In this document: piece after piece, positions 49,001 to 59,191 of the stretch | Numbering within the stretch: position 1 is the stretch's first letter | Layout: each line of letters opens with the position of its first letter | Assembly (NCBI GenBank): GCA_024180945.1 | Contig: JAKSGN010000038.1 | Span: forward strand, 1,116,001-1,180,000 | Length of the DNA: 64,000 nucleotides | Origin: Macrophomina tecta | Taxonomy: Eukaryota > Ascomycota > Dothideomycetes > Botryosphaeriales > Botryosphaeriaceae | Direction: 5' to 3' | Notes under the pieces: generated by a model | What the model saw: the letters and a program-made list of their open reading frames with translations, nothing else | What the model was told of the DNA's origin: nothing | Database searches by the model: none | Program-made: the position numbers and the translations under genes

Positions 49001-50694
49001 ATGGACACAGCCGAGAAGAAGCAGGGCACCGTCGCGGCAGTTCCGCCGTCTGCCACACCAAGCGCCCCGCCGCCTTATTCGGCCTTCCCTCTCGCCACCC
49101 GACGATTGGTGCTCTCTCTCGTCACGGCCGCGGGTTTCTTTGGGCCCTTGTGCGGTGCCATCTACCTCCCTTCACTTCCACTCTTTGAGGATATCTTCCA
49201 CGCCTCGACAACCGGCATCAATGCTTCGGTTACTCTGTATATGGTCATCTTCGCCATTGCCGTGAGTCTCTGCTCAGTCCGCGAATCCGCGCATCGAGGC
49301 TAATGTTGCCAGCCACTTTTCTGGGCCGCTGCTGCCGACCATTGGGGGCGACGGCCGGTTTACACCGTCTCACTGGCAATCTTCATCGCCTCCAACGTCC
49401 TCCTCGCTGCGGTCCCAGCAAACTTCGCCGCACTGTTCATTCTCCGAATCCTTCAGGCCCTCGGCTCCAGCGCGGTAGCCTCCGTGGGCGCGGGAACCGT
49501 TGCTGACATCACTGAGCCCAAGAACCGCGCCTCCGCGATGGCCATCTTCCTCCTCGGCCCGCACATGGGGCCAATCCTTGGTCCACTACTTGGCGGGCAA
49601 TTCGCTGCTCCGTCGAGGTGGAGGTGGGCCTTTGGATTCCTTGGTATGTTAGTCTACTTACGCGTTGATACTCCCTATGCTTGTACATCTATGCTGACCC
49701 GATGATTACCTTGCAGCCATTGCCTGCTTGCCCATCTATATCGCCATACAGCTATGGCTACCTGAGACCTTGAGGTCCCTGGTCGGCAATGGCGAGAGTC
49801 AGTGCCATTACGGTCTGCTGAAGGTCCAGCCCTTCAGACAGAAGAAAGCAGACGGGAAAGGTCCTGCTCAGCCATCCCGTTGGAGGGTGTTCTCGGCCCT
49901 GCTCGTCTACCCACCAAACCTGATTATCATCACAAGCACCTCCCTCCTCTTCGCAGGCCTCTACGCCATCCTAGTCGATTTCGCCCGCCTCTGGCTCGAC
50001 AACTACGGCTGGTCCGAGGCCGAAGCCGGATATGCATACCTCTGCCCAGGCAGGCCTCTCTCTCTCTCTCTTTCCGCCGCGCCCTCCCACATGCACTAAC
50101 ATACCGCGGACAGGCATCTTCCTCTTCGTCGGCTCCCTCGCCGGCGGCAAGGCCTCCGACCTCTGGCGCGCGCGCGCCGCCGCCGCCAGCCCGGATGGCA
50201 AAGTCGCGCCCGAAAGCCGCATCTTCCTCCAGATCTTCGGCTACCTCGCCACCGCCGTCGGGCTCGTCCTTTTTGGCTGGTTCTGCCAGCACCGCCTGCA
50301 CCCGGCCGCCGTGCTCGTCGCTTCGGCCATCGGTACGTCTCTCGCGCCCCTCTTCTCCCCGCGTCCGACGCAGTGTAAACTGACACGACACGCCCCAGCC
50401 GCCTTCGGCATGTCCTGGGTCCTCGTCACCAGCACGTCCTACCTCACCGAATCCTCGCCGCCCCACGCCGCCCGCATGGTCGCCCTGGCCGGCTTGCTGC
50501 GCAACATCGCTGCTGCGATTGCTGCTGCTGTCATCCATCCGCTGATTGAGTCGATGGGGTATGGCTGGTGCTACACTGGCTTGGCGCTGCTCGTGCTCGC
50601 CTGTATCTCTGGTGTCGTGTATTTGAAGTATACGGGCAAGATGTATCGCGCGCAGCTGCAGGAGAGGATGAAGGCGGCGGCTGTGAAAAGGTAG
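49001..50694 (+). CDS. MFS DHA1 transporter, Dtr1/Qdr-like, five exons
   Basis: Predicted 479-residue 12-TM proton antiporter. Exons are 49001-49261, 49313-49643, 49717-50049, 50114-50332 and 50399-50694; introns are 51, 73, 64 and 66 nt. Landmarks are a first helix with GFFGPLCGAIYLPSLP and TTGINASVTLYM in TM2. DHWGRRPVY in loop 2-3 is the MFS motif A (D-x-x-GRRP), restored across intron 1. Then come LRILQALGSS and GPHMGPILGPLLGG, the antiporter motif C area in TM5, and ending TM12 GLALLVLACISGVVY. Intron 3 has no GT donor; GC..AG ends with a CTAAC branch give a continuous protein. Clustered with DIT1 and DIT2 homologues on the same side as DIT2, it is best read as the exporter of the dityrosine precursor, the role of yeast Dtr1. 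The family (DHA1) is sure, the substrate is inferred. It could also be a generic drug exporter. Confidence 0.87.
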
Positions 50695-51482
50695 GGGGAG
50701 AGTGGTGAAGTTGACTGTCTGAGCTATAGCTGTGAGGCGTTGCCGAACTGCTAGTGGCACGCGAGGACTGGCTGTGGGAAATATGGCCGTCATCTGGATG
50801 CTGAGAGAGCGTGAGCATCATTTCGTCAGTGTTGTGATCTCTCGTTCGCGCTGATGGTCTCGTGTTGTTGGATCCAAGTGGCTGGGTGTTTGCGGGAGCA
50901 CGGTAACGAATTGATAATAATAGACCAGCTTGTGCAGTACATTTTTAGTTTCTTTGTATATACATACGTGGGTCGCGAAGGTGAGTATGGGCGTCTATAG
51001 CTTTAATTGTTTAATGGTCTTACCAGAATCCGACCTGACTCTGGATTTGGAGTAGGACTGGTTAGAGCTTGCGGTACTTTTCTTCCGCCTTTGTGAGTTA
51101 GAGGTTCGAATCTGTCTCAATTCAGATGCTGCGCTGTAGTCTGGGCTGGAAAGTAGCTCACCATTCCGCCTAGCCCCAGCCTGAGCCCCCTTTCAGAGGA
51201 CCTACAATCCCTTGGTTCATCCACGGCCCGGCACTCTCTTCCATAGCACTCAAAATTCAAACCCCCAGATTTGAGAAACAACCAACTCAAATTGTACACA
51301 ACTAAACACAAGCAGGCACCAAGATAACACCGTCCCCCTCCTCCTCCTTATCTCCCCACATCAATACCAGCAAACGCCTCACATTTCCTTCCCCCACCGC
51401 AAACAACAACCACGCACACATCCACGCCGTAAAACGTCGTTGCCTGCCTCATCATCTTCATCGTCGCACATCCTCTCATGCC
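50695..51482. other. Intergenic, no gene seen
   Basis: A stretch at 51057-51112 has loose matches to tRNA A and B boxes but does not fold as a tRNA (see rejected items). Nothing else is supported. Confidence 0.45.
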
Positions 51483-52927
51483 CTACTCAACATCTGCATC
51501 TTCCGAATACACCTTCCATCCGCCGCTAGCGATGCCGCAGTTCGGCGAGGATGAGCCGGTCGAGACAGCCTGGACATTGGCGCATGGTTTGTAGGCGTGC
51601 ACTCTGCTGCTAGTGGGGTTCGCCGGCTTATGAATTACTATTCTGAAGGCCTTAATCAAGGGGGAGTTTAGGTGCAATAAAGTGATACGAGAGTTTTGCA
51701 GGCTGGGGCTTGCTGAAATCGGGTTCGGGATCATTTGTTACGAGGCTTCTATGGTGTTTTGCCTTTTACGAGGAGCGAACTCAGCTCTATCTTCTATCGT
51801 CCAACCACAGGGTTTCCGGCGACACTGAGCAACTGCTGATCTTATCGATCTGTCAGCATGCGTGAAGGCAAAGCTGCCAAGTGCAAGCGTTCAGAGGTGG
51901 GGGAGGCGGAGTCTACGGAGATCGATTTTCGGAGTGTGTCCGAAGTAGAAATCTTGGTAGAGGGCGAATGTTGTGAGGTTGTCGGATGCCGGCTCGAGCC
52001 AGTGTGGCCGCAGTTCGGCCATGAACTTGAGGAGCCTAAGTCAGCCATTCAGCTTCTCCAGAATTACCATTGAACGGAGAAAGAGGGTTACCACATACTC
52101 TTAAATTCCCAGCTTTCATGTGTGGTTAACTTAGCAATCGTCGGTTGGATGGCAAGATGCAAGACGGTGGGTCTAGATAGGACCCTCGCAAAGGTCTCTG
52201 GATCGATGAACTCTTCACCATTGATGATCTATAGCTGTTCGATGGGGGTCTCGTTGATCCCGGAGGCATTTGGGTCGGCGGCGTCTCGAAGAACAGCTCC
52301 AATTGACGATACTCTTGGATTTGGGGCCAGTGCGACCAGCGGCAAAGGTCCGCGCCGCCAAAAAGCCGTTTTCTCAGGTACAATTCTCTAAGGAATGCAA
52401 ACTTGCACTTATAAGATCAAGGCGCTTTGCAAAAGCGGCACGAGTACTCAGGTATTCATGACTAACCTCAGCCGTACCCACTCCCTCTTTCTCATTGATC
52501 TGTACCAGAGGCAGCATGGCTTTCGCAAAAACAACGCCAGTGCATATACGTCGTTGAGTTGGCTAAGCTTGTGGGATTCCACGTGTCTGTTGAGCGGACT
52601 GATCTCTGGTTTCCCCAGAAGATGTTGATACTTTCTGAGGCTCCCATCCGTTGAGTGCAGTCTAGTTGTTGAGGAAGCAGCATCTATAGCCGCCACACGG
52701 ATCCCTCCGCGAGTCAGTCTCAGAGGTGTAGCGCTGTTTTCCTTCAGGAAGCTAGCGATGTGAAACCGCATCTCCATCGGGAGTTCAAAAGATGAGTCTC
52801 CACGGCTGTCTCGCTCGTACAGGCAACAACGTAATATAGCCACAACGAGGATATTGGTAACAATGCCGCTGATGGGTCTCAGATACTTATAAATGTGCCA
52901 ATGCGGTGTGGGGCTCCAGTCAGCCAT
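51483..52927 (-). pseudogene. F-box protein gene with in-frame stops
   Basis: Minus-strand remnant of an ascomycete F-box/leucine-rich family that recruits substrates to SCF ubiquitin ligases. Near 52927-52700 is a possible F-box (SSFELPMEMRFHIASFLK). From about 52260 leftward the frame reads NGEEFIDPETFARVLSRPTV, a TTHESWEFKSMW segment, a good 56-nt intron (52091-52036), then LLKFMAELRPHWLEPASDNL and FGHTPKIDLRRLRLPHL. The end WKVYSEDADVE at 51483 is the family's usual C-terminus. A TAG (52231-52229) and a TGA (51893-51891) break the frame, and another frame change follows the TGA. The middle of the gene could not be joined. It may still be transcribed. Confidence 0.6.
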
Positions 52928-54002
52928 GCAGTAGCGCAGGCCTCGAGCACAGGCACAGAAACTCGGTGGTGCGGCTCAAGGAGAGGTCTCCTATCGTCAC
53001 CCCTGACTAGTCTTCAGCTGTCCGCGCAGTAGCGTGAGAGGGATGGGTACCAGCCCTCCACTGCTTTCCAACTTTCCAATCCACTCGCCCAAACGAACAC
53101 TCAATGGCCGGGTTTAGAAGTTCAAGGAGACGGTCTCACGACTTTGAGAGAGCTTCAGAATAAGCAAACATCGGCGCCTCTAGTGCCTCGAGGCTGAAAT
53201 GCGTCCAGAAACTCCCGCATCGCCTCCTTTCCCTCCACCAGCCCGTACCGCTGCTTTCGAACAACGTGGTGAAGCGCCGCTCGTCCCCATCGTCCTCTGC
53301 AAACGCTGTTTCACAGCAACCTCGAGCCGTGCCGCGGGAACCGGACATCGTACCCAGGGCTCGATGCGCAGGGTGATGATATGGGCGAAAAAAGCAGACG
53401 CAGAGAAACAAGGAGTAGGGTTCGACAATGCGGGTAGCACGAGCAGTTCCCTAGTCCAGCTGGAGAGGATAGCCTGGGAAAACGCCCCCCGGTGCGGCGA
53501 TGGCCGTAAGACAGTTAAGAGGAACGGGAAAGATATACGTGGAGTATGGGCGATTTCAATAGCCACGAGTATACGGCTTGTAGGAAGCACATGGTGGCGA
53601 GTGTGTGTCATGAGGGCGGCTGACGAACATCAAGACAGGCCCGCGTACATACAAATAGACACCGACGCCTCACGACCTGCAGCCGACTCGGTGCTCGGAT
53701 AGTATTACTAGAAAGCATAAGCAACGCGCTCTGGAATTTCTTTGCGATAGCGCGTTCGTGCTACTGCGCACTGGATGACAGCCGCACTAACGCGACTCCT
53801 CCGTGCCACTCTTCCCCCTGGCGCACCTCTAGACCCTACCCGCGACGCTCACAGCTACCAGCCCGCAGATCAAGATACGTCACAAAACTTATTGGTCATT
53901 CAAATGCGGTTGAATTTATTCCCGCCCGTCAAACATGTCATCGTCAAGGTATCAATCATAAACTCCCTATCCCGGCGGGGCCGCCGCCCAACAACCTCAA
54001 CC
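52928..54002. other. Intergenic, no gene supported
   Basis: A 167-residue plus frame (53199-53702) overlaps a minus frame over the same bases. Neither has a recognisable domain or plausible start context. Confidence 0.4.
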
Positions 54003-55852
54003 TCAAACGCCCACCTCCCTAACATCCTCAATCCTCTTCTCATCCGCCTTTTCTGAATTGTACGCCTCAGCGAGGGTACTCGGGTCGGAGTCACTAATCT
54101 GCTTGCCCTTGCGGCCAATCAAGTACCACGGCAGCTCAAACATGCGGTCCATACTCTCCAGACTCTTGCCACTCGTCTCCGGGAGGAAGAACCACACCCA
54201 CAGGAAGCCAACAGCCGTGACGCCCGAAAAGAAAAACATGGTGCCCGAATTGCCCAGGCCGATGAACATGCTGGGTACGGCCTTGGAGTTGCCCCACTGG
54301 TTGACGAAATGGATCGTCATGGCGATGGATCCGCCGATGGCGCGCAGGCGCAGCGGGTAGATCTCGCTGTTGATCAGGTACTGCACGCTGTTCCAGCCGA
54401 GGGCCCAGCCGAAGCCGCTATTTGTCCGTTAGCATCATGTATAATATGCGGGTTATTTTTGTTGGGATCGCGGAGTAAGAGTGGGGTTGGAGCTTACCTG
54501 AAGTAGATCATGACGATCGCGCCCATGGCGGCGTGCTTCTGCGACGGGCTCTGCACTGCGCCCTCCTCGGCAACGCCGCTGTCGATGGCGAGGAAGATAG
54601 CCATGTACAGCATCGACACGAACTGCAGGGCGATGCCGCAGCTGAGCGAGCGCTTGCGGCCGACAAAGTCGATAAGGAAGAGCGCGCAGAGCAGCGCGGA
54701 CACGAATTTGACGACACCGAAGATGGCCGTGGCGAACAGCTTCTCAGACTGGCCGGTCGTGCCCATCATCTTGAAGTACTCGGGAGCATAGATGGTGATG
54801 GAGTTGGCACCGCTCCACTGCGACAGCAGCTGCGAAAAGAGCGACAGCATGAGGCGGTAGCGGTTGGCTGACGAGCCGAAGAGCTCCTTCACGACGCCGA
54901 ACCAGGCGGTGCCGCGTGTGGCCTCAGCCTCGCGGTTAAGCTGATCATTGATGTCGATGATTTCCGTCTGCACAAACGGGTGCGACGAGGGCAGTTGGCG
55001 GAGGCGCGAGAGGTTATCGGCGGCCTGCTCATGCTTGTGGACCTTAATAAGCCAGCGAGGGGATTCAATAGCGCCGAAGCTGAGCGCAAAGATGATGCTG
55101 GCGAACATCAGGTGCAGGCTGTTGGGGACGACCCACTGCGCCTGGTTATCGTCACTGATGTGGAGTGATGCACCCCAAGAGGCAAAGTATCCGCTGCAGG
55201 CACGGCGTCAGTTTTCATAACCCAGTTTCGGTTTCGGAAGGAGCTCCAGCTCAGGCAGGTGGGGAACACGTACAGCATGATTCCAAGATAAACACTTCCA
55301 GCAAACATGCAGACACAGAGACCACGCAGAGCCCTTGGAGAGACCTCGGCAAGATAGGTGGGGGCAACAACGGTGGTCTGTCCAATTCCAACACCAGCAA
55401 TGAAGCGGCCGGCGTAGACCATTCCGATGCTGCCATTGGCTGACGCAGCGAGGTAGATAGCGATCCCAGTGACCCACACCATGCATAGCTCACGTGTCGC
55501 CCACAGGCGACCAATCCTGTCCGTAATGAAGAAGGCGATAAGGGCACCGAGGATGGAACCCATCTGGACCATGGAAGTAATGTTCGAGAGGAGGTTTGCT
55601 TGCGCGGACTCGCTGAGAGAGGGGTCTTCGAGGCCGAACTTCTCGATGAATGAGACCTGCTCGGCAGTGGTGCCGGTCAAACCCTCGTCGAGACCGCGGG
55701 CGGCGCCCATGAGGCCGAAAACTGGATCATGTCAGCGACTGTAATCCTACGAGACAAACATGTCCGCACTCACCAAACACGCCATAGAAGAGGCGCCAGT
55801 TCATCACCTCCTTGGGCGTGTCCTTGAGCGCCTCCTTGTAGATGCCGGGCAT
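54003..55852 (-). CDS. MFS sugar porter, quinate-permease-like, four exons
   Basis: Predicted 545-residue 12-TM proton symporter of the sugar porter family, most like fungal quinate/hexose permeases. Minus-strand exons are 55852-55774, 55721-55274, 55193-54498 and 54417-54003; introns are 52, 80 and 80 nt. Landmarks are the N-terminal MNWRLFYGVF, and a first helix with GLDEG where most sugar porters have GYDTG. Next come DRIGR (motif A), GRFIAGVGIG, APTYLAEVSPRALRG, ESPRWL after TM6, and GRKRS. The segment QYLINSEIYPLRLR lies in the second half, and LPETSGKSLE follows TM12. The start is the first ATG, 7 codons before the conserved NWR stretch by family standards. It faces the same way as the Ldh2-family dehydrogenase 1.3 kb upstream, so a shared catabolic role is possible. 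The substrate is not determined. Confidence 0.9.
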
Positions 55853-57195
55853 TTTGGCGGGTGGGAAGAGGCTGGGAGGGGCAGGAAAAGGGCGTCTTAT
55901 GGTAGAGGAAGGAGAGCGCACCGCCGGACACACAGCACGACCGCAGCTGGGGAACTACCATGCGTGGGGGAGCAGCAAATTTATAGCTCGTAGCTTTCTG
56001 CGAGCTTCGCCCTGAGCGGAATGCTGCTTGGCAGACACGCGCAATCATCCCCGCCATGGTGCCGCCCACCATAGCTTTTTGTTACCCCAGTTGAAGCCAG
56101 GGATTCTCCGTGGGGCCTCCAGACTCGCGTCTACATCCTTCTCCGCCCTTGCGCCCGAGTCATTTTGGCGTCTGTCGCACACGCGGATGAGGTGACATTG
56201 CCGGAAAAGCGCAAAAAAAAAAAAAAAAAAAAAAAGCGGGCGTGCACGCGGGGGCAACGAAGCCAAAAGAGAGTTCGAGGGCTCGGAGCCTGAAAGACAC
56301 CGGGTGGAGGCGTCGTAGGAGAGCGCGTTTGATAGGACGGCGCCAGCCGTTTGTGGTTGCATGCGGCGTTCTGCCAAGAGAGCGCCCTCCGCAAAACCCC
56401 CGCAGTCTTGGCCGACTTGGCCCCCTTGGGCATTCCGTTCCGTTGGGTGGTTGCAACGCTGGGCACGGCTTACCTCCGGGGCGCAGACTGGCCGGTGATT
56501 TTGGCAGAGGCTTCGAGAGCTTGTCCGGTCGGCTATTCAGGACACATGCCGACTACATGTCAGTGACTGCGTGTTCCGTATTATCCTCGTGGCAACCTCG
56601 CCTGAGAGTTCCGCTGGGAACTGACAGACACTTTGCGAGCTTGCCGTGAAACAGAGGTCTCCGCGGGCCAGGATCCGTGGAGCCCACGTGCCATTGATGC
56701 CTCACCGCACTCAGAACTATGCGAAAAATCCAGGTGGACCCACCCGAGGACCAGGCTCGCACGAACAAACCAACGGGTGAGAATCTCAACGATTGTCACT
56801 GGCGGTAGCCGGACTTGGCGGGGTGCTTGGCGCACAAGGCTGTCGGCAGATGATAGCGTTTTCGCGGTCTTTTCGAACAGAGGCCGGGCTGGCGGGTTCG
56901 GTTTCTGTGGAGCGAGCGGCGGATTAATTTCCGAAAGCAGAGTCCCCCCAGCTTTGGCCGCGTGGAGAAAAACAGGTTTGACCCACGCGGGGAAGCTTGT
57001 CCTCGCCTCGCAGGCTTGTCGTTGACACACAAAAATCCCCGGGTCTGAGATCATTATGGACAAGTGAGCCGTTAATTGTGTGCATTCAATACTCAGCTTG
57101 GAGTGGGAGTGAAAATCCGCGCCGGGCGAGCAAAAGCCGACCGCACCGGTTAAATGAGCTCGCAGCCGAAAGCATGGTGGCCGATGTGGCGTCGC
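55853..57195. other. Intergenic region with 23-A tract, no gene seen
   Basis: Holds the permease promoter and the dehydrogenase 3' end. A run of 23 A at 56213-56235 is the main structure. Frames on both strands look like shadows. Confidence 0.5.
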
Positions 57196-58299
57196 TCAGG
57201 CCATGGGTCTGATGTCTCCCGCACCAACCAGCTGTGCCTCTTTGTTAAGGGCGGCTACCTCCGCTTCCACATACGGTATACCGCTGCGCTCGCGCTCTTC
57301 CTGCGTCAGCTGCTCAATCTCTCCGGGAAAGAATACGCGCTCGACGCCCGCCATCTTCTCCGAGCCGACGACTCGCTGGTACAAGTAATCCATGCGCCCC
57401 TTGAAGTCCTCCAAGCTCATGAAAAGATCCGGCTTGATCGCGACGAGGAAGTGCCCAACGTCGGCGGGCCTCGACGGGTCGTAGGGGTTCGTGACGTGGC
57501 CGGCAAACGCGCTCCCCGACAGAACTCCGCTGAAGACGTCCATCATGATTGCCAACGCCGAGCCCTTCGGACCGCCCATTGGCAGCATCACACCCTGCAG
57601 CGCCGAGGCTGGGTCGTCGGTCTGGCGTCCCTCAGCATCCAGCGCCCAGTCGCGAGGAATCTTCTCCCCGCGCCGCAACGCCTTGTAAATCTTGCCCCGC
57701 GCCGCAACCGACGGCGCCATGTCGAGAATGAAAGGCTTCGTCTGCCCAGCCGGCGCGCCGCACGCCAAGGGAGAAACGCCCATGAGCTTCTCCCGACCGC
57801 CCCAGGCTGGCAGTGCTGGTGACGAGTTGGTGAAGACTAGGGACATGAGGCCGGCGTCCAATGCCTGCTGCACAACCCAGGCCGACATGCCAAAATGGTT
57901 CGAGTGCTTGACGCTCACCATGCCGATTCCGAACTCCTTGGCCATCCGGATGGCGGCTTCCATGCCAAGGTGTGCCGCGACGAAGCCGAAGCCGTTCTGG
58001 CCGTCGACCTGGGCGACTACCGGGGTGATTTGCTGCAGGACCGGAGATGCTTTCGCGTTGAGTACTCCCTGTCGGATACGTTCCACGTAGGAAGGGATGC
58101 GGTTAATGCCATGAGTGTCGACACCACGCAGATCAGCCGCGACGAGACACTTGGCCACGATTGCGGCGTTCTCGGCCGGCACGCCATTGCCGACAAGAAC
58201 GTCTTGGACGAACTTCTCGGCGTCTTGGGAGCGGACATGGATGGGTGTTGACTTGGCCTGCTCAGCCAGGCCAGCGGGTGCACTGGACGCAGAAGACAT
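57196..58299 (-). CDS. Malate/L-lactate dehydrogenase family (Ldh2) oxidoreductase, intronless
   Basis: Predicted 367-residue NAD(P)-dependent 2-hydroxyacid dehydrogenase of the Ldh2 (malate/L-sulfolactate/ureidoglycolate dehydrogenase) family, which has its own non-Rossmann fold. Landmarks in order are ADLRGVDTHGINRIPSY near residue 54, VDGQNGFG, and VKHSNHFGMSAW near 129, whose His is the family's conserved catalytic residue. Next come FTNSSPALPAWGG, MGVSPLACGAPAG, and DMAPSVAARGKIY. The GGPKGSALAIMMDVFSGVLSG cofactor region follows near residue 243. Length fits the family (about 330-370). No signal peptide, so cytosolic. The single exon contrasts with the intron-rich neighbours; such genes in fungi are often related to bacterial ones, so past transfer is possible but not shown. 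The start is the first ATG; a short, probably disordered tail of about 20 residues precedes the domain. Confidence 0.92.
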   Translation of the reverse strand: MSSASSAPAGLAEQAKSTPIHVRSQDAEKFVQDVLVGNGVPAENAAIVAKCLVAADLRGVDTHGINRIPSYVERIRQGVLNAKASPVLQQITPVVAQVDGQNGFGFVAAHLGMEAAIRMAKEFGIGMVSVKHSNHFGMSAWVVQQALDAGLMSLVFTNSSPALPAWGGREKLMGVSPLACGAPAGQTKPFILDMAPSVAARGKIYKALRRGEKIPRDWALDAEGRQTDDPASALQGVMLPMGGPKGSALAIMMDVFSGVLSGSAFAGHVTNPYDPSRPADVGHFLVAIKPDLFMSLEDFKGRMDYLYQRVVGSEKMAGVERVFFPGEIEQLTQEERERSGIPYVEAEVAALNKEAQLVGAGDIRPMA

Positions 58300-59191
58300 G
58301 GCGCTGATTGGATGTCTCGAAAATTCCGTTTTTGGTTGGGAACGGCAGTGAGCTGCACAGTGGCGTGAGATGGGTGTTAGATACGAGAATTGCCGATATG
58401 TGGTGGGGATTCGAAAATGAGAACACTACTCACAGCGTTAGGACTGGACGGTGTAGAAGTACGTTGGATGTTGCCCAGTTTGAGTCTGCGAGGAAATTGT
58501 TGTGATGGAAGAATTGCTGTGGTTGAAGAAAGATACAGTCTCTCGGTGACGGGCCGACCCCGAGAGAATGAGTCGGAGATGCCCCGAGCTCCGCTGTGCA
58601 CTGGAGTCTTCCCAACGGCGCCAAGCAGCAGGCGAAATCTCCCGGCGGAGAGTGTGAAAAGTAAGCAGTGTGCGGCGTAGTGGATTGCCGCACTTGGCTT
58701 CCCGAGACGTTGGGAGCTCTTCCGCGCTGGCTTCAGAGTGCTTGTGTGTCGGGGTCGTTGACGAGCCAAGGCGGATTCAGACGCTTATGACCGCAACAGG
58801 GATTACCGATTGTCTAGTTTTCTTAACTCCGGAGGTGCTCATCAGTGAAGATTTGTTAGCGTGTATCTTGTTGTGCGGTTGCGCGTGGAACTGTAAGTCA
58901 TAAACGCGGGGTTGAACACAGCGGAAGTCGTTGCCGCTTTCAACGCCCCGCAATGGGTGGGGCTCACTCACTTCTCAGACACGATATCTACGTTTCAAGT
59001 CTCTATCACCGATTGAGGTGATCTATACCTTCCTCTCCTACGAAGTCTTGATCTACGTGGCATCATTTGATGCATAAAAAAATATAAGAGAAAGAAGTAA
59101 TAAGAAAGAAAGAGGAGCCCGGACAAAGTGGTGAAGCATGAAGGCAAAAAAAAATATAGTATCAGGAGAGAGCGAAATTCACTCAGTGAGT
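58300..59191. other. Intergenic, no gene seen
   Basis: Contains the dehydrogenase promoter and the 3' end of the DHA2 transporter. 59040-59160 is A-rich. No supported frame. Confidence 0.5.

Noticed and set aside
51057..51112. tRNA-like stretch: TGGTTAGAGC (A-box-like) and GGTTCGAATC (B-box-like)
   Set aside because: The D stem does not pair, the T stem pairs in only two positions, the anticodon loop would be ten bases, and no 7-bp acceptor stem exists. At best it is a degenerate tRNA or a SINE relic.
53199..53702. 167-residue plus-strand frame with CKRC
   Set aside because: One Cys pair alone is not a zinc domain, and a minus frame of similar length overlaps it.
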